Below are positions 56,429 to 64,000 of a stretch of 64,000 nucleotides of DNA, in pieces. Origin of the DNA: Litoreibacter meonggei (lineage in GTDB: Bacteria; Pseudomonadota; Alphaproteobacteria; Rhodobacterales; Rhodobacteraceae); assembly GCF_003663885.1 (NCBI RefSeq), contig NZ_RCCE01000003.1, forward strand, positions 607,501 to 671,500, written 5' to 3'. The first letter of the stretch is position 1. Each line of letters opens with the position of its first letter. Position numbers and translations under genes: made by a program. The notes beneath the pieces are model-generated. The model searched no databases. It saw only the letters and a list, made by a program, of their open reading frames with translations, and had not been told where the DNA came from.

Positions 56429-57399
56429 GTGTAAAAATTCCTTGCCCAGGCGTGCTTTTCTAATCGTTCGAGCAGCGCTTCCGGCAGGTGATTTCCGTCT
56501 GAATAGGCGATGTTCATATCGACCTCCTGTGGGGTTTTCATACCCGGAATCAAAACGCTAACGGCATCGTGCGACAAGACGTATCGCATTGCGGCTTCGG
56601 CGAGAGTCGGGAAAGCGTCGCCGAGTTCGCCCTTAAGCGCATCAAGCCGCATCAAGGTTTGCGCGAACCGATCTCCGCGAAACATTTCGTGTTGTTGTGA
56701 TCCGGTTTCCCAAGTGGCGTAGCTGTCTTTAGTCCAGTGTCCAACCAGCGACCCGCTGTCCAAGGGCACCCGTGCGATGATCGCGGTGTCGCTGGCTTTG
56801 GCGGCTCCGAACAATGCGTCGCGGGGCTGCTGTTCGAACAGGTTAAAAATGACCTGTTGCGAGCTTACCAACCCAAGGTGCGCCAATTCTACGCCTTCGT
56901 CAGGGCGATTGTCGCGCAGCGAAACGCCGATTTGGTCGATTTTGCCTTCACGGCGCAAATCATTCAGGGTTTCAAGCCAGTCCAATTCCAGATGACCGTT
57001 TGGCGCCCAAGTGTGCAATTGAAACAGATCAAGGCGTTCCACGCCAAGGTGGCGCAGCGAGTTTTCGACGTTCTCGCGAAGATGCCAATCGGGGAAACGT
57101 CCGCGAAAAGCAGGTGTGTTGTCACTTGCGTTTGGCCAGACAGTTGGTTGGGCCTTAGTCGCGACATAAATCTTGTCGCCGCTCCATTCACGCAGCGCCC
57201 GTCCAATTATTTTCTCGGAATGTCCCGCCCCATAGAGCTGCGCAGTATCCACAAAATTTATGCCACGTTCAAAGGCGTGGAGCAGTGTGTATACGGAGAC
57301 GTCATCGTCAACCGGGCCCCAAGCGCCGCCAATTTGCCAGCCGCCGAAACCAATTTCCGACACCATCCAACCTGTGCGGCCAAAACCGCGATACTTCAT
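56425..57399 (-). CDS. Aldo/keto reductase
   Basis: The 324-residue NAD(P)H-dependent enzyme has the TIM-barrel tetrad D51 and Y56 in VDTAQLYGAGHSE, K82 in VATKAQP and H129 in FQLHTWAP. The start at 57399 (MKYRGFGRTG) is chosen because the family N-terminus begins there, though no good ribosome site is directly before it. Instead, a strong AAGGAGG drives a 10-codon upstream frame whose stop overlaps this ATG. Alcohol, ketone or sugar-derived substrate is unknown. Confidence 0.9.
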   Translation of the reverse strand: MKYRGFGRTGWMVSEIGFGGWQIGGAWGPVDDDVSVYTLLHAFERGINFVDTAQLYGAGHSEKIIGRALREWSGDKIYVATKAQPTVWPNASDNTPAFRGRFPDWHLRENVENSLRHLGVERLDLFQLHTWAPNGHLELDWLETLNDLRREGKIDQIGVSLRDNRPDEGVELAHLGLVSSQQVIFNLFEQQPRDALFGAAKASDTAIIARVPLDSGSLVGHWTKDSYATWETGSQQHEMFRGDRFAQTLMRLDALKGELGDAFPTLAEAAMRYVLSHDAVSVLIPGMKTPQEVDMNIAYSDGNHLPEALLERLEKHAWARNFYT

Positions 57400-57428
57400 G
57401 TGGGCAAGTTCGCTTTGATTTTGTTCAT
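57396..57428 (-). CDS. Short upstream frame (MNKIKANLPT) coupled to the aldo/keto reductase
   Basis: A 10-residue frame, MNKIKANLPT, starts 5 bases after an excellent AAGGAGG (57434-57440). It stops with TGA, sharing bases with the reductase start codon (ATGA). This is the pattern of translational coupling. Whether the peptide itself has a role is unknown. Confidence 0.5.
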   Translation of the reverse strand: MNKIKANLPT

Positions 57429-57536
57429 CAACGCCTCCTTGGGTGTGGCCGCCGCAGGTGTGCGGCACCAATTGCTTTTGGGCAAACCTAGCGGTGCCGT
57501 CATGCTTTGTGCAGACACGAAGCTGATGTGAAACAA

Positions 57537-58574
57537 TCAGGGCGCTGGCGGGATGTTCTCTGGTCCATAAAGCACAATGGGGACGTTTGAGACATAGGGG
57601 CGCGCGACTGGTCTGCCTTCGTAACCAAAGTGATCCATCAGGACATCCAGAGAGAATTGGGCTTGGAGGCGGGGGTTTTGGTCTAGCGTTAGGGTCATTA
57701 TCCCATCGCGGAGCATCTGGGTCGTATATTGGGTAAGTTCATGGCCGACGAACAAAGGGCGCTTATGGAGTACGTCGGCTTCGATTGCTGCCCGGACACC
57801 TAGATTGGCGCCTCCGACATTATATATCGCGGCGATATCTGGACGCTCGCGGAATGCCGCAATGAGCTTTTCCCTTGACCGGTCACGTTCGTCCAGACCC
57901 TCAACGACACCAACAATCGTCAACTTTGGGGCATGTTCCGTCAGGTACTCCTTGAATCCGGCGATACGATCTGCGTGGGATTGGAAACCGAGGTGACTGC
58001 ATAAAACCATGACAGGGCCACCAAGCGGCACCATGCGCGAGACGAAGTAGCCTGCGGTTCGTCCAGCGGTATGATGATTGGTTCCAGCATAGGCGAGTTG
58101 TTTAGAACCCGACAGGTCTGAGATAATCGAGATCACAGGAATGTTTCGTTTGCCGACATCATCTATCGCATCGTGAATCAGGGCATCGTTCTGGGCATAA
58201 GCAATCACCGCATCGCAATCCGTCGCCCTTATGGCTGCCGCGAGGGCATCGGGGGTTTCATGGGGAAGAGTGGTGATGTGAAGGCTTATGCGCCTGTCGA
58301 TAGTTTTAGCAAGGTTCCGAAACTCCAACGCAATGCGGGCGAGAAGGGGAAGATCGGGACGTGCAAGGATCAGATTGAGTCGGATAAGTGGTTTGTAGGA
58401 CGGCGGCAATTGACGGCGAAGCCCAAGCGCGCGTGCCGCGTCAATGACCTTGCGGCGGACGTCTTCGCTCACGTTGCCACGTTCATTTAATACGCGATCA
58501 ACAGTGGCCGTGCCGACACCGGCACTACGCGCAACGTCTTGTAATCTTGGTCGTGAGTCGCCCTTTTTGGCCAT
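57537..58574 (-). CDS. LacI-family transcriptional regulator
   Basis: The 345-residue regulator has an N-terminal LacI helix-turn-helix (RLQDVARSAGVGTATVDRVL, about residues 10-29, then NERGNVSEDVRRKVIDAARA). The periplasmic-binding-protein-like domain contains YAGTNHHTAGRTAGYFVSRM. The start at 58574 gives the expected MAKKGDSRPRL N-terminus with GGGGGCG upstream; an extension to 58634 is unlikely. It is divergent from the fatty-acid-hydroxylase-like gene and adjacent to a sugar importer, which it probably controls. Confidence 0.91.
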   Translation of the reverse strand: MAKKGDSRPRLQDVARSAGVGTATVDRVLNERGNVSEDVRRKVIDAARALGLRRQLPPSYKPLIRLNLILARPDLPLLARIALEFRNLAKTIDRRISLHITTLPHETPDALAAAIRATDCDAVIAYAQNDALIHDAIDDVGKRNIPVISIISDLSGSKQLAYAGTNHHTAGRTAGYFVSRMVPLGGPVMVLCSHLGFQSHADRIAGFKEYLTEHAPKLTIVGVVEGLDERDRSREKLIAAFRERPDIAAIYNVGGANLGVRAAIEADVLHKRPLFVGHELTQYTTQMLRDGIMTLTLDQNPRLQAQFSLDVLMDHFGYEGRPVARPYVSNVPIVLYGPENIPPAP

Positions 58575-58589
58575 TTCGCCCCCTAAACT

Positions 58590-58634
58590 AACGTTGCAAG
58601 GGAGCATAGATTTTTTGCAGTTGATGTAAATCAA
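58590..58634. promoter_or_regulatory. Candidate LacI-type operators in the divergent promoter region
   Basis: Two dyads stand between the divergent genes: AACGTT at 58590-58595 with the central CG typical of LacI operators, and TTGAT GTAA ATCAA at 58621-58634. Neither has been tested, and the short AACGTT could be chance. Confidence 0.3.
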
Positions 58635-58752
58635 TCAGTTTCCGACATGCGACAAATTGGTCCAGCAGGCATGATGGTTCTAATCAACGGAACCGAGTTT
58701 CGATCTCTGGATCGGCACAAATTCACTGTTCAGACTGTCAGGGGGTATAGCG

Positions 58753-59766
58753 ATGGACGACTTAAAGAGCGGCACGCGGGACAAGCGTGGCAATTGGCGC
58801 CCCAATGACGCCATTGAAAACGCGCCGGTCTTTATCTGGCCCATTCGCCCGATGAAATTCGTGCGCTGGTTGCCAAGCTATTTCCTGCCGTGGAACCTGA
58901 CTTTTTTAGCTATCAGCGTGGTGTTCTGGTTTCTGTTGACACCGTCCCGTGAGACACTCGAAACGGTGGAGTGGGGGTGGGTGATTTACCTGTTTGCACG
59001 CAACTCAGCGATTGTGATCCTGTTTTACGGGGCGCTAGAACTGCGATTGTATGTGAAGCGGCGTCAGGGAACACATTTCAAATACAACGGCAAGTTTCCG
59101 TCGGAACATCCGTCGGATGTATTCATGTTCAAAAGCCAAAATGTGGACAACATCATCCGCACATTTGGCACCGGATTGCCGATTTGGACCGCCTATGAGG
59201 TCGGAATGCTGTGGGCCTGGGCCAACGGCTGGGGGCCTTGGGCCACCTTTTCTGAACATCCGATTTGGTTGATTTGCTTTGGTCTTGTTATTCCCATCCT
59301 GCACGAATTCCATTTCTATTGTATTCATCGGCTGATCCATATTCCGGTGCTGTATAAGTGGATCCATTCGGTACACCACAATTCGGTCAACCCGTCGCCG
59401 TGGTCATCGTTATCAATGCACCCCGTTGAACATCTTTTGTACTGGTCTGGCAGCCTGATCCATCTGGTTTTGCCATCGCATCCACTGCTGATGATCTATC
59501 ACCTCAATATTGCGGGAACGGGAGCTGTGGTCGGGCATGTCGGCTTCGACAAGATTGAGACAGGTGAGGATGGCGCGTTCGATACACATGCCTATGCCCA
59601 CTACCTGCACCACAAGTACTTCGAAGTGAACTACGCCGATGGGATGATGCCATTGGATCGCTGGATGGGCACTTGGCATGACGGTTCGAAAGCCGGTGAC
59701 AAAATCATGCAAGATCGTTTTCGCAAGAAGAAAGAAAGAGCAAACGCGCGCAAAGGGGAGGCCTAA
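58753..59766 (+). CDS. Sterol desaturase/fatty acid hydroxylase superfamily membrane protein
   Basis: The 337-residue protein has several membrane helices and the three histidine boxes of this di-iron family: HEFHFYCIHRLIH (H184, H187, H192, H196), HSVHHN (205-210) and HYLHHKYF (283-290). Family members hydroxylate or desaturate lipids, carotenoids or sterols with oxygen. The presence of such an enzyme between a LacI regulator and a sugar importer is unusual. It is 116 bp upstream of the binding-protein gene. Its real substrate is unknown. Confidence 0.87.
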   Translation: MDDLKSGTRDKRGNWRPNDAIENAPVFIWPIRPMKFVRWLPSYFLPWNLTFLAISVVFWFLLTPSRETLETVEWGWVIYLFARNSAIVILFYGALELRLYVKRRQGTHFKYNGKFPSEHPSDVFMFKSQNVDNIIRTFGTGLPIWTAYEVGMLWAWANGWGPWATFSEHPIWLICFGLVIPILHEFHFYCIHRLIHIPVLYKWIHSVHHNSVNPSPWSSLSMHPVEHLLYWSGSLIHLVLPSHPLLMIYHLNIAGTGAVVGHVGFDKIETGEDGAFDTHAYAHYLHHKYFEVNYADGMMPLDRWMGTWHDGSKAGDKIMQDRFRKKKERANARKGEA

Positions 59767-59882
59767 TGGCCGTTGCTTACAAGTCTAGGCTGTTCGCAGG
59801 TCGGACGTGCTAGCAAACGCCGGGTCCGATTGACCCACAACGAATGTCGTCAATTGTGACGGCGCAAAGGGAGGAAACTACA

Positions 59883-60860
59883 ATGAGTATCTTTAAGAAT
59901 GTAATGGGGGCACTGCTGGCGACAGCTACGTTAGGCGTTGCACCGGTAATGGCTCAAGAAGGCGCAACCATCGCGATTATCGGTGGTCGTGCGGATGATG
60001 CGTTTTTCGCGAAAATTGGTCGTGGCATTGATGATGCAACGCTTGTTGTCGAAGCCCATGGAGGCACCGTCAATTATTTGCAGTTGCAAACCTATGATAA
60101 CATTGGTGGCGACGCTGCAAACCTTGTCCGAACAGCGATCAGCCAAGGTGTCGACATCATTGCGGTTCCAAATTGGGTTCCGGACGCGCAGGACGAGGCG
60201 ATCGAGGCAGCTATGGCTGCGGGCATTCCCGTTATGCTTTATAATGCTGGTGGCGGGGATAAGGCGGCAGAACTCGGCGCGATCAACTATATTGGCAACG
60301 AAGAATACCCTGCTGGCCTTGCTGGTGGTAAATACTTTGCCGAACATGGCGCGACGAACGTAATTTGTGTAAATACGGTGCCCGGTGCAGGTAACCTCGA
60401 AGCGCGCTGCGATGGCATCCGTGATGGGATGGCCGAGTCTGGTGGCGTTTCGGAACAGCTTCCGCTGCCAGCAAGCGCATTTGGAGATCCAACAGCGGTT
60501 GCCGAAGCGATCAAAGCGACATTGCTTGGCGATGAAACTATCGATGGTATCTTTACGATTTCCTCTGCGGATGCAGACAGTGCGTACATCGGGATGCAGC
60601 AGGCGGGACGGGTGGAAACCGTCGCCCTTGGTTCATTCGACATGAACGTGGCTGGCCTTGAGCGTATCCGTGACGGTGAACAGCTTTTTGCGATTGACCA
60701 GCAGCCCTGGTTGCAGGGCTTTCTGGCGGTGACGCTAGCCGATGGTTACGTGAACTATGGTCTAGCGATGGCGACGTCGCCGTTGCTGACAGGGCCGGGC
60801 ATCGTGGATGCATCCAACATCGAAGCCACGCTTAAGGGCGGAGAACTCGGCTATCGCTAA
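59883..60860 (+). CDS. Ribose-type ABC transporter substrate-binding protein
   Basis: The 325-residue periplasmic protein has a Sec signal (MSIFKNVMGALLATATLGVA, cleavage after MAQ at about residue 25) and the ribose-binding-protein fold, with GRADDAFFAKIGRGIDDATL, VDIIAVPNWVPDAQDEAIEA and SSADADSAYIGMQQAG. Start at 59883 follows GGGAGGAAAC. It is followed by a strong hairpin, then the permease and ATPase. The ligand is likely a sugar or polyol. Confidence 0.9.
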   Translation: MSIFKNVMGALLATATLGVAPVMAQEGATIAIIGGRADDAFFAKIGRGIDDATLVVEAHGGTVNYLQLQTYDNIGGDAANLVRTAISQGVDIIAVPNWVPDAQDEAIEAAMAAGIPVMLYNAGGGDKAAELGAINYIGNEEYPAGLAGGKYFAEHGATNVICVNTVPGAGNLEARCDGIRDGMAESGGVSEQLPLPASAFGDPTAVAEAIKATLLGDETIDGIFTISSADADSAYIGMQQAGRVETVALGSFDMNVAGLERIRDGEQLFAIDQQPWLQGFLAVTLADGYVNYGLAMATSPLLTGPGIVDASNIEATLKGGELGYR

Positions 60861-60873
60861 GACTGAATTTGTT

Positions 60874-60899
60874 CGGCCCGTAGACGTTTCTGCGGGCCG
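60874..60899 (+). terminator. Stem-loop after the binding-protein gene (attenuator)
   Basis: CGGCCCG (60874-60880) pairs with CGGGCCG (60893-60899), and the stem extends inward by four more pairs (one a G-T wobble) around a CGTT loop. TTACAT follows. It probably lowers expression of the permease and ATPase relative to the binding protein. Confidence 0.65.
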
Positions 60900-60964
60900 T
60901 TACATCGGCATGACCTAACGATATGGTTGCCACCAGCCACCGAACAAACACGGGGACATTTCCA

Positions 60965-61960
60965 ATGAGTCGTTTATCAATCGGCAGTCTATTTCGCCGA
61001 CCAGAGGCCGGAGCCTTTTTGGGAATGGTCGCAGTCATTGCCTTCTTTCTAATTTTCGGCGGCATAAATTTTTTGAAACCGTCCGGTATCGCGAGTTGGC
61101 TAAACGTTGCCGCCAACATTGGGATTATTGCAATACCGGTCGGGTTGTTGATGATCGCAGGTGAATTAGACATTTCCATCGGGTCAATGATCCCTGCGGG
61201 GTCGATGATCGTGGCAATCATGTCCGGCCACTATGACTTCCCGATTTGGATGTCGATCATTGTGGTGCTCGGGTTTGGCGTGGTTGTCGGGTTTATCAAC
61301 GGCTTTTTGGTCGTTCACACAGCCGTCCCGTCGTTGATTGTAACGCTTGGCACTTTGTTTGCAGTTGCGGGTCTCGTGCTTGGCCTATCGGTGCTGATCA
61401 CCGGAACGACCAGCGTATCGATCAAGGCGCCGGACTTTTACAAAGCCGTTTTCGGGCAATTTATTGGTGGCACCTATCAAGTTATCATCTTGTGGTGGTT
61501 TGCTGTGACGGCCGTCTATATTTTCTACATTCATTATACGAAGTACGGTAATTGGATCTTCGCTATGGGCGGCGACCGTGAAAGCGCACGCAATGCCGGT
61601 ATCCCGACCACGAAACTGACGATCATCTTGTTCATCCTTTCGGCGTGTAGTGCGGCGTTCGTGGGCATGTGTCAGGCGCTGTTGTTCAACTCGGCGCAAG
61701 TGTCTGCGGGGATGTCTTATATCTTTAACGTTATCATTTCGGTGGTCGTTGGGGGCGTTGTCCTGACGGGTGGATTTGGGTCCGTCGTCGGGATCGTCTT
61801 TGGCACCATTACTTTTGCGGTGGTCAATCAAGGCATCTATTTCACAAGTTTTGATCGCAACTGGTCAAGTTTGATTATTGGCGTGATGCTGTTGGCCGCC
61901 GTCCTGATGAACAACACCTTCCGCTCCATGGCGCTGTCTTATGCGCCAAAGAAGAAATGA
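60965..61960 (+). CDS. Ribose-type ABC transporter permease (RbsC-like)
   Basis: The 331-residue permease has eight to ten membrane helices, with [20 protein letters not shown] (the family DLSVGS motif, here ELDISIGS) and [15 protein letters not shown] in the cytosolic loop. [18 protein letters not shown] near the end is the conserved carbohydrate-uptake-type-2 segment. The start at 60965 (MSRLSIGSL) is favoured; an extension lacks character. Together with its neighbours it forms a complete importer. Confidence 0.93.
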   Translation: MSRLSIGSLFRRPEAGAFLGMVAVIAFFLIFGGINFLKPSGIASWLNVAANIGIIAIPVGLLMIAGELDISIGSMIPAGSMIVAIMSGHYDFPIWMSIIVVLGFGVVVGFINGFLVVHTAVPSLIVTLGTLFAVAGLVLGLSVLITGTTSVSIKAPDFYKAVFGQFIGGTYQVIILWWFAVTAVYIFYIHYTKYGNWIFAMGGDRESARNAGIPTTKLTIILFILSACSAAFVGMCQALLFNSAQVSAGMSYIFNVIISVVVGGVVLTGGFGSVVGIVFGTITFAVVNQGIYFTSFDRNWSSLIIGVMLLAAVLMNNTFRSMALSYAPKKK

Positions 61961-61970
61961 GGGCAAACCG

Positions 61971-62759
61971 ATGACTTCTCCAGTTCTGGAACTCCGTAGT
62001 GTTGATAAATCCTTTGGGCCGATCGACGTGCTGCATGATATTTCCCTCAAGATGAATGAAGGCGAGGTGCTTTGCCTGCTCGGGGATAACGGTGCGGGTA
62101 AATCAACGCTTATCAAGACGCTATGTGGTGTCCACAAGCCGACACGGGGTTCCATCCTTATGGATGGCGCGGAGGTGACATTCTCCACCCCGCGAGAGGC
62201 CCAAGATAAAGGCATCGCCACCGTGCACCAATTTGGCGGCACATTTCCGTTGATGAGCATTGGGCGCAGTTTCTTCGTGGGTGTGGAGCCCACCAAAGGA
62301 TGGGGTCCGTTCAAGATCTACGATCGCAAGAAAGCCAATAAGATCGCGGTCGAGGCTGTGCAGAACTTCGGCATCACGCGGGTCGATGACGGTGATCGTC
62401 TGATAGGCGGCTTGTCAGGTGGTGAACGTCAGTCGCTGGCCATTGCCCGCGCGGTCCATTTCGGCGCGCGTGTTCTTATCCTTGATGAACCAACAGCCGC
62501 GCTCGGGGTCAAACAGGCCGCACACGTTCTTCGCATCGTGAACGAGGCAAAACGCCGGGGATTGGCCGTGATTTTCATCACTCACCAGGTCATGCATGCC
62601 ATGGCAGTGGGCGATCATTTCGCTGTGTTGATCCGTGGCGCGATTGCTGCGGATTTCCGCAAAGGCGAACGGTCCCGCGAAGAGATCACCGATTTGATGG
62701 CAGGCGGCGAAACGATGGCAGATCTCGAAAGGCAAATCGAAGGCTATGCCGATGCTTAA
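61971..62759 (+). CDS. Ribose-type ABC transporter ATPase (single nucleotide-binding domain)
   Basis: The 262-residue ATPase has the P-loop GDNGAGKST at residues 38-46, [36 protein letters not shown] and [19 protein letters not shown]. Most RbsA-type ATPases are double, about 500 residues; this one is single, which occurs in a known subset that dimerises. The start at 61971 lies 10 bases after the permease stop. Confidence 0.92.
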   Translation: MTSPVLELRSVDKSFGPIDVLHDISLKMNEGEVLCLLGDNGAGKSTLIKTLCGVHKPTRGSILMDGAEVTFSTPREAQDKGIATVHQFGGTFPLMSIGRSFFVGVEPTKGWGPFKIYDRKKANKIAVEAVQNFGITRVDDGDRLIGGLSGGERQSLAIARAVHFGARVLILDEPTAALGVKQAAHVLRIVNEAKRRGLAVIFITHQVMHAMAVGDHFAVLIRGAIAADFRKGERSREEITDLMAGGETMADLERQIEGYADA

Positions 62760-62798
62760 GCTAACAACCCGACGCGTCGAGCTCCCAAGGTGTCGGTC

Positions 62799-62858
62799 GG
62801 GGAGCGCAGTCCAGTCCGGAGGTTGTCTCCCGGCCTCCCGCTCTGAAACGCGCTCCCC
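62799..62858 (+). repeat. Long-range inverted repeat between ATPase and dehydrogenase genes
   Basis: GGGGAGCGC (62799-62807) pairs perfectly with GCGCTCCCC (62850-62858), followed by TCTTTAT. The enclosed part holds a GGAGG/CCTCC pair. This could be a structured terminator or attenuator upstream of the next gene. Confidence 0.45.
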
Positions 62859-62881
62859 TCTTTATGATCTGGCAAACCTAA

Positions 62882-63886
62882 ATGACCGTTAGAATTGCAG
62901 TCATTGGCGCAGGATTGATGGGCGCGGACCACGCCAAGATCATTGCGGAGGATTTGCCGGGCGCGCAGTTGCAAATTGTGTGCGATATGAACGTCACCCG
63001 CGCACAAGGCTTGGCGGATCGCTATGGGGCGGTCGATTTTGCCATCGACCCGGACAGCGTGATCGCCCGCGATGACGTGGATGCGGTGATCTTGGCCAGC
63101 CCGGATTTTACCCATGCGCCGCTGTCATTGGCCTGCATCAAAGCGGGTAAGCGGGTGCTATGTGAAAAACCTTTGTCGCAACTGCCGGGTGAATGTCTGG
63201 CTGTCATCGCCGCTGAAGAGGCCTCAGGTGCTAAACATGTGATGTTAGGTTTCATGCGCCGTTATGACCAATCTTATATCGAGATGAAGCAGGCGCTTGA
63301 CGGTGGCACTTTGGGTCGCGCTTTGATGATGCACAATTTCCACCGCAACGTGGAAACGCCTGCCGCTGATTTCACGGGCGCCATGGCGATCACAAACTCT
63401 GCGCCGCATGAATTTGACGTGGTTCGCCATGTGCTGGGAACAGAATATGCGTCGATCACGGCCTTTCAGCCAAAGCGTTCTGACGCGCTGGTGGCCCCTG
63501 TCGTCATGGTTCTGGAAACCACAGATGGCCAACTGGTGACAATCGAGATCAACAACAATGCCGCCTACGGATACGACGTGCGCGGCGAATTGGTGGGCGA
63601 GGCAGGCACAATTGCGATAAACAATGTGGCGTACACCCGCACTGACATGAAATTGTCAAGTTCCACCCGCTATGAATCCGATTGGCGAGGCCGATATCAT
63701 GCGGCTTATGTTCGCCAGAACCGAGACTTTCTGGCCTATGTCGAAACGGGAAAATTCCCTGACATTGCATCGGATTGCTGGGATGGATACTGCGCCGCGA
63801 TTGTAGCGCAAGCTGGCATTGAAGCCTTGGTTTCAGGTACGAGAACACAGGTCGTGATGGCCCCTAAACCGGAGTTTTACGCATGA
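62882..63886 (+). CDS. Gfo/Idh/MocA-family oxidoreductase
   Basis: The 334-residue NAD(P)-dependent dehydrogenase has the Rossmann loop VIGAGLMGADHAKI at about residues 7-20 and the catalytic EKP lysine in VLCEKPLSQLPG near 94. The later NSAPHEFDVVRHVL holds the expected histidine of inositol-dehydrogenase-like enzymes. It probably oxidises the imported sugar or polyol, as myo-inositol dehydrogenase does, though identity cannot be fixed. It overlaps the following isomerase gene by ATGA. Confidence 0.91.
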   Translation: MTVRIAVIGAGLMGADHAKIIAEDLPGAQLQIVCDMNVTRAQGLADRYGAVDFAIDPDSVIARDDVDAVILASPDFTHAPLSLACIKAGKRVLCEKPLSQLPGECLAVIAAEEASGAKHVMLGFMRRYDQSYIEMKQALDGGTLGRALMMHNFHRNVETPAADFTGAMAITNSAPHEFDVVRHVLGTEYASITAFQPKRSDALVAPVVMVLETTDGQLVTIEINNNAAYGYDVRGELVGEAGTIAINNVAYTRTDMKLSSSTRYESDWRGRYHAAYVRQNRDFLAYVETGKFPDIASDCWDGYCAAIVAQAGIEALVSGTRTQVVMAPKPEFYA

Positions 63887-64000
63887 AAATGGGCTTTGTG
63901 TCTGACAGCCTTGGTGGAATCTCTTTCACCGACATGCTCGATCATGCGCAGCGCGTGGGCGTTTCGGGGGTTGAGGTAAACACCTGCGGGTGGTCAACGG
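63883..64000 (+). CDS. Sugar phosphate isomerase/epimerase, 3' end cut off by the window
   Basis: Only 39 codons are visible (MKMGFVSDSLGGISFTDMLD, then HAQRVGVSGVEVNTCGWST). The opening strand and the GVSGVEV segment match the AP-endonuclease-2/xylose-isomerase-like TIM barrel of sugar isomerases such as IolE. The start overlaps the dehydrogenase stop, so the two are translationally coupled. Confidence 0.7.
   Translation, partial: MKMGFVSDSLGGISFTDMLDHAQRVGVSGVEVNTCGWST

Overview
The window looks like the replication-origin region of a marine Roseobacter-group alphaproteobacterium (Rhodobacteraceae). The gene order smr-mltA-tim44-fxsA-secB-dnaQ-coaE-aroE-maf | hemJ-rho-mnmE-mnmG-rsmG-parA-parB-hemW-rdgB-rph-hrcA-grpE is the one usually found around the alphaproteobacterial chromosome origin. 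Protein sequences, GANTC sites and the moderately high G+C content agree with this. No rRNA, tRNA, CRISPR array or complete insertion sequence was seen.

Layout. 1-7102: the end of an MFS transporter, then mostly minus-strand housekeeping genes (cell wall, protein export, DNA proofreading, CoA and shikimate synthesis, Maf), many overlapping by ATGA. 7103-7496: a gene-free block with one perfect and several near-perfect DnaA boxes and AT-rich tracts, from which genes diverge; this is the likely oriC. 7497-14862: plus-strand hemJ, rho, tRNA-modification genes and parAB, with two perfect parS sites lying inside mnmG and rsmG. 14867-27272: hemW-rdgB-rph, then the two halves of the chaperone system (hrcA-grpE and dnaK-dnaJ) separated by mutS and a malic enzyme. 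27478-39259: an AlkB-type dioxygenase followed by a surface-polysaccharide locus (ABC-2 permease, PAP phosphatase, CMP-KDO synthetase, four glycosyltransferases, galU, galE and a two-part sulfotransferase) that probably makes a KDO-containing or sulfated glycan. 39256-44050: minus-strand ptsN, hpf, lptB, lptA, lptC, kdsD and a short RNase D. rpoN, often found between lptB and hpf, is absent here.

44432-51382: a small secreted cysteine-rich protein, then a LysR regulator divergent from a PLP-dependent D-cysteine desulfhydrase/cysteate sulfo-lyase-like enzyme, a betaine-type ABC importer and an alpha/beta hydrolase. This reads as an uptake-and-degradation cassette for a small zwitterionic compound. 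51383-55741: a gene-poor accessory patch with poorly recognisable ORFs, an AlpA-like regulator, a helix-turn-helix protein and a small HGG-motif protein. No integrase is visible, so it is probably a remnant of a mobile element. 55742-64000: a catabolic cluster with a creatininase-family enzyme, aldo/keto reductase (behind a 10-codon upstream ORF), LacI regulator, fatty-acid-hydroxylase-family membrane protein, ribose-type ABC importer, Gfo/Idh/MocA dehydrogenase and the start of a sugar-phosphate isomerase/epimerase.

All family assignments rest on reading motifs and comparing with remembered families. No database search was run.
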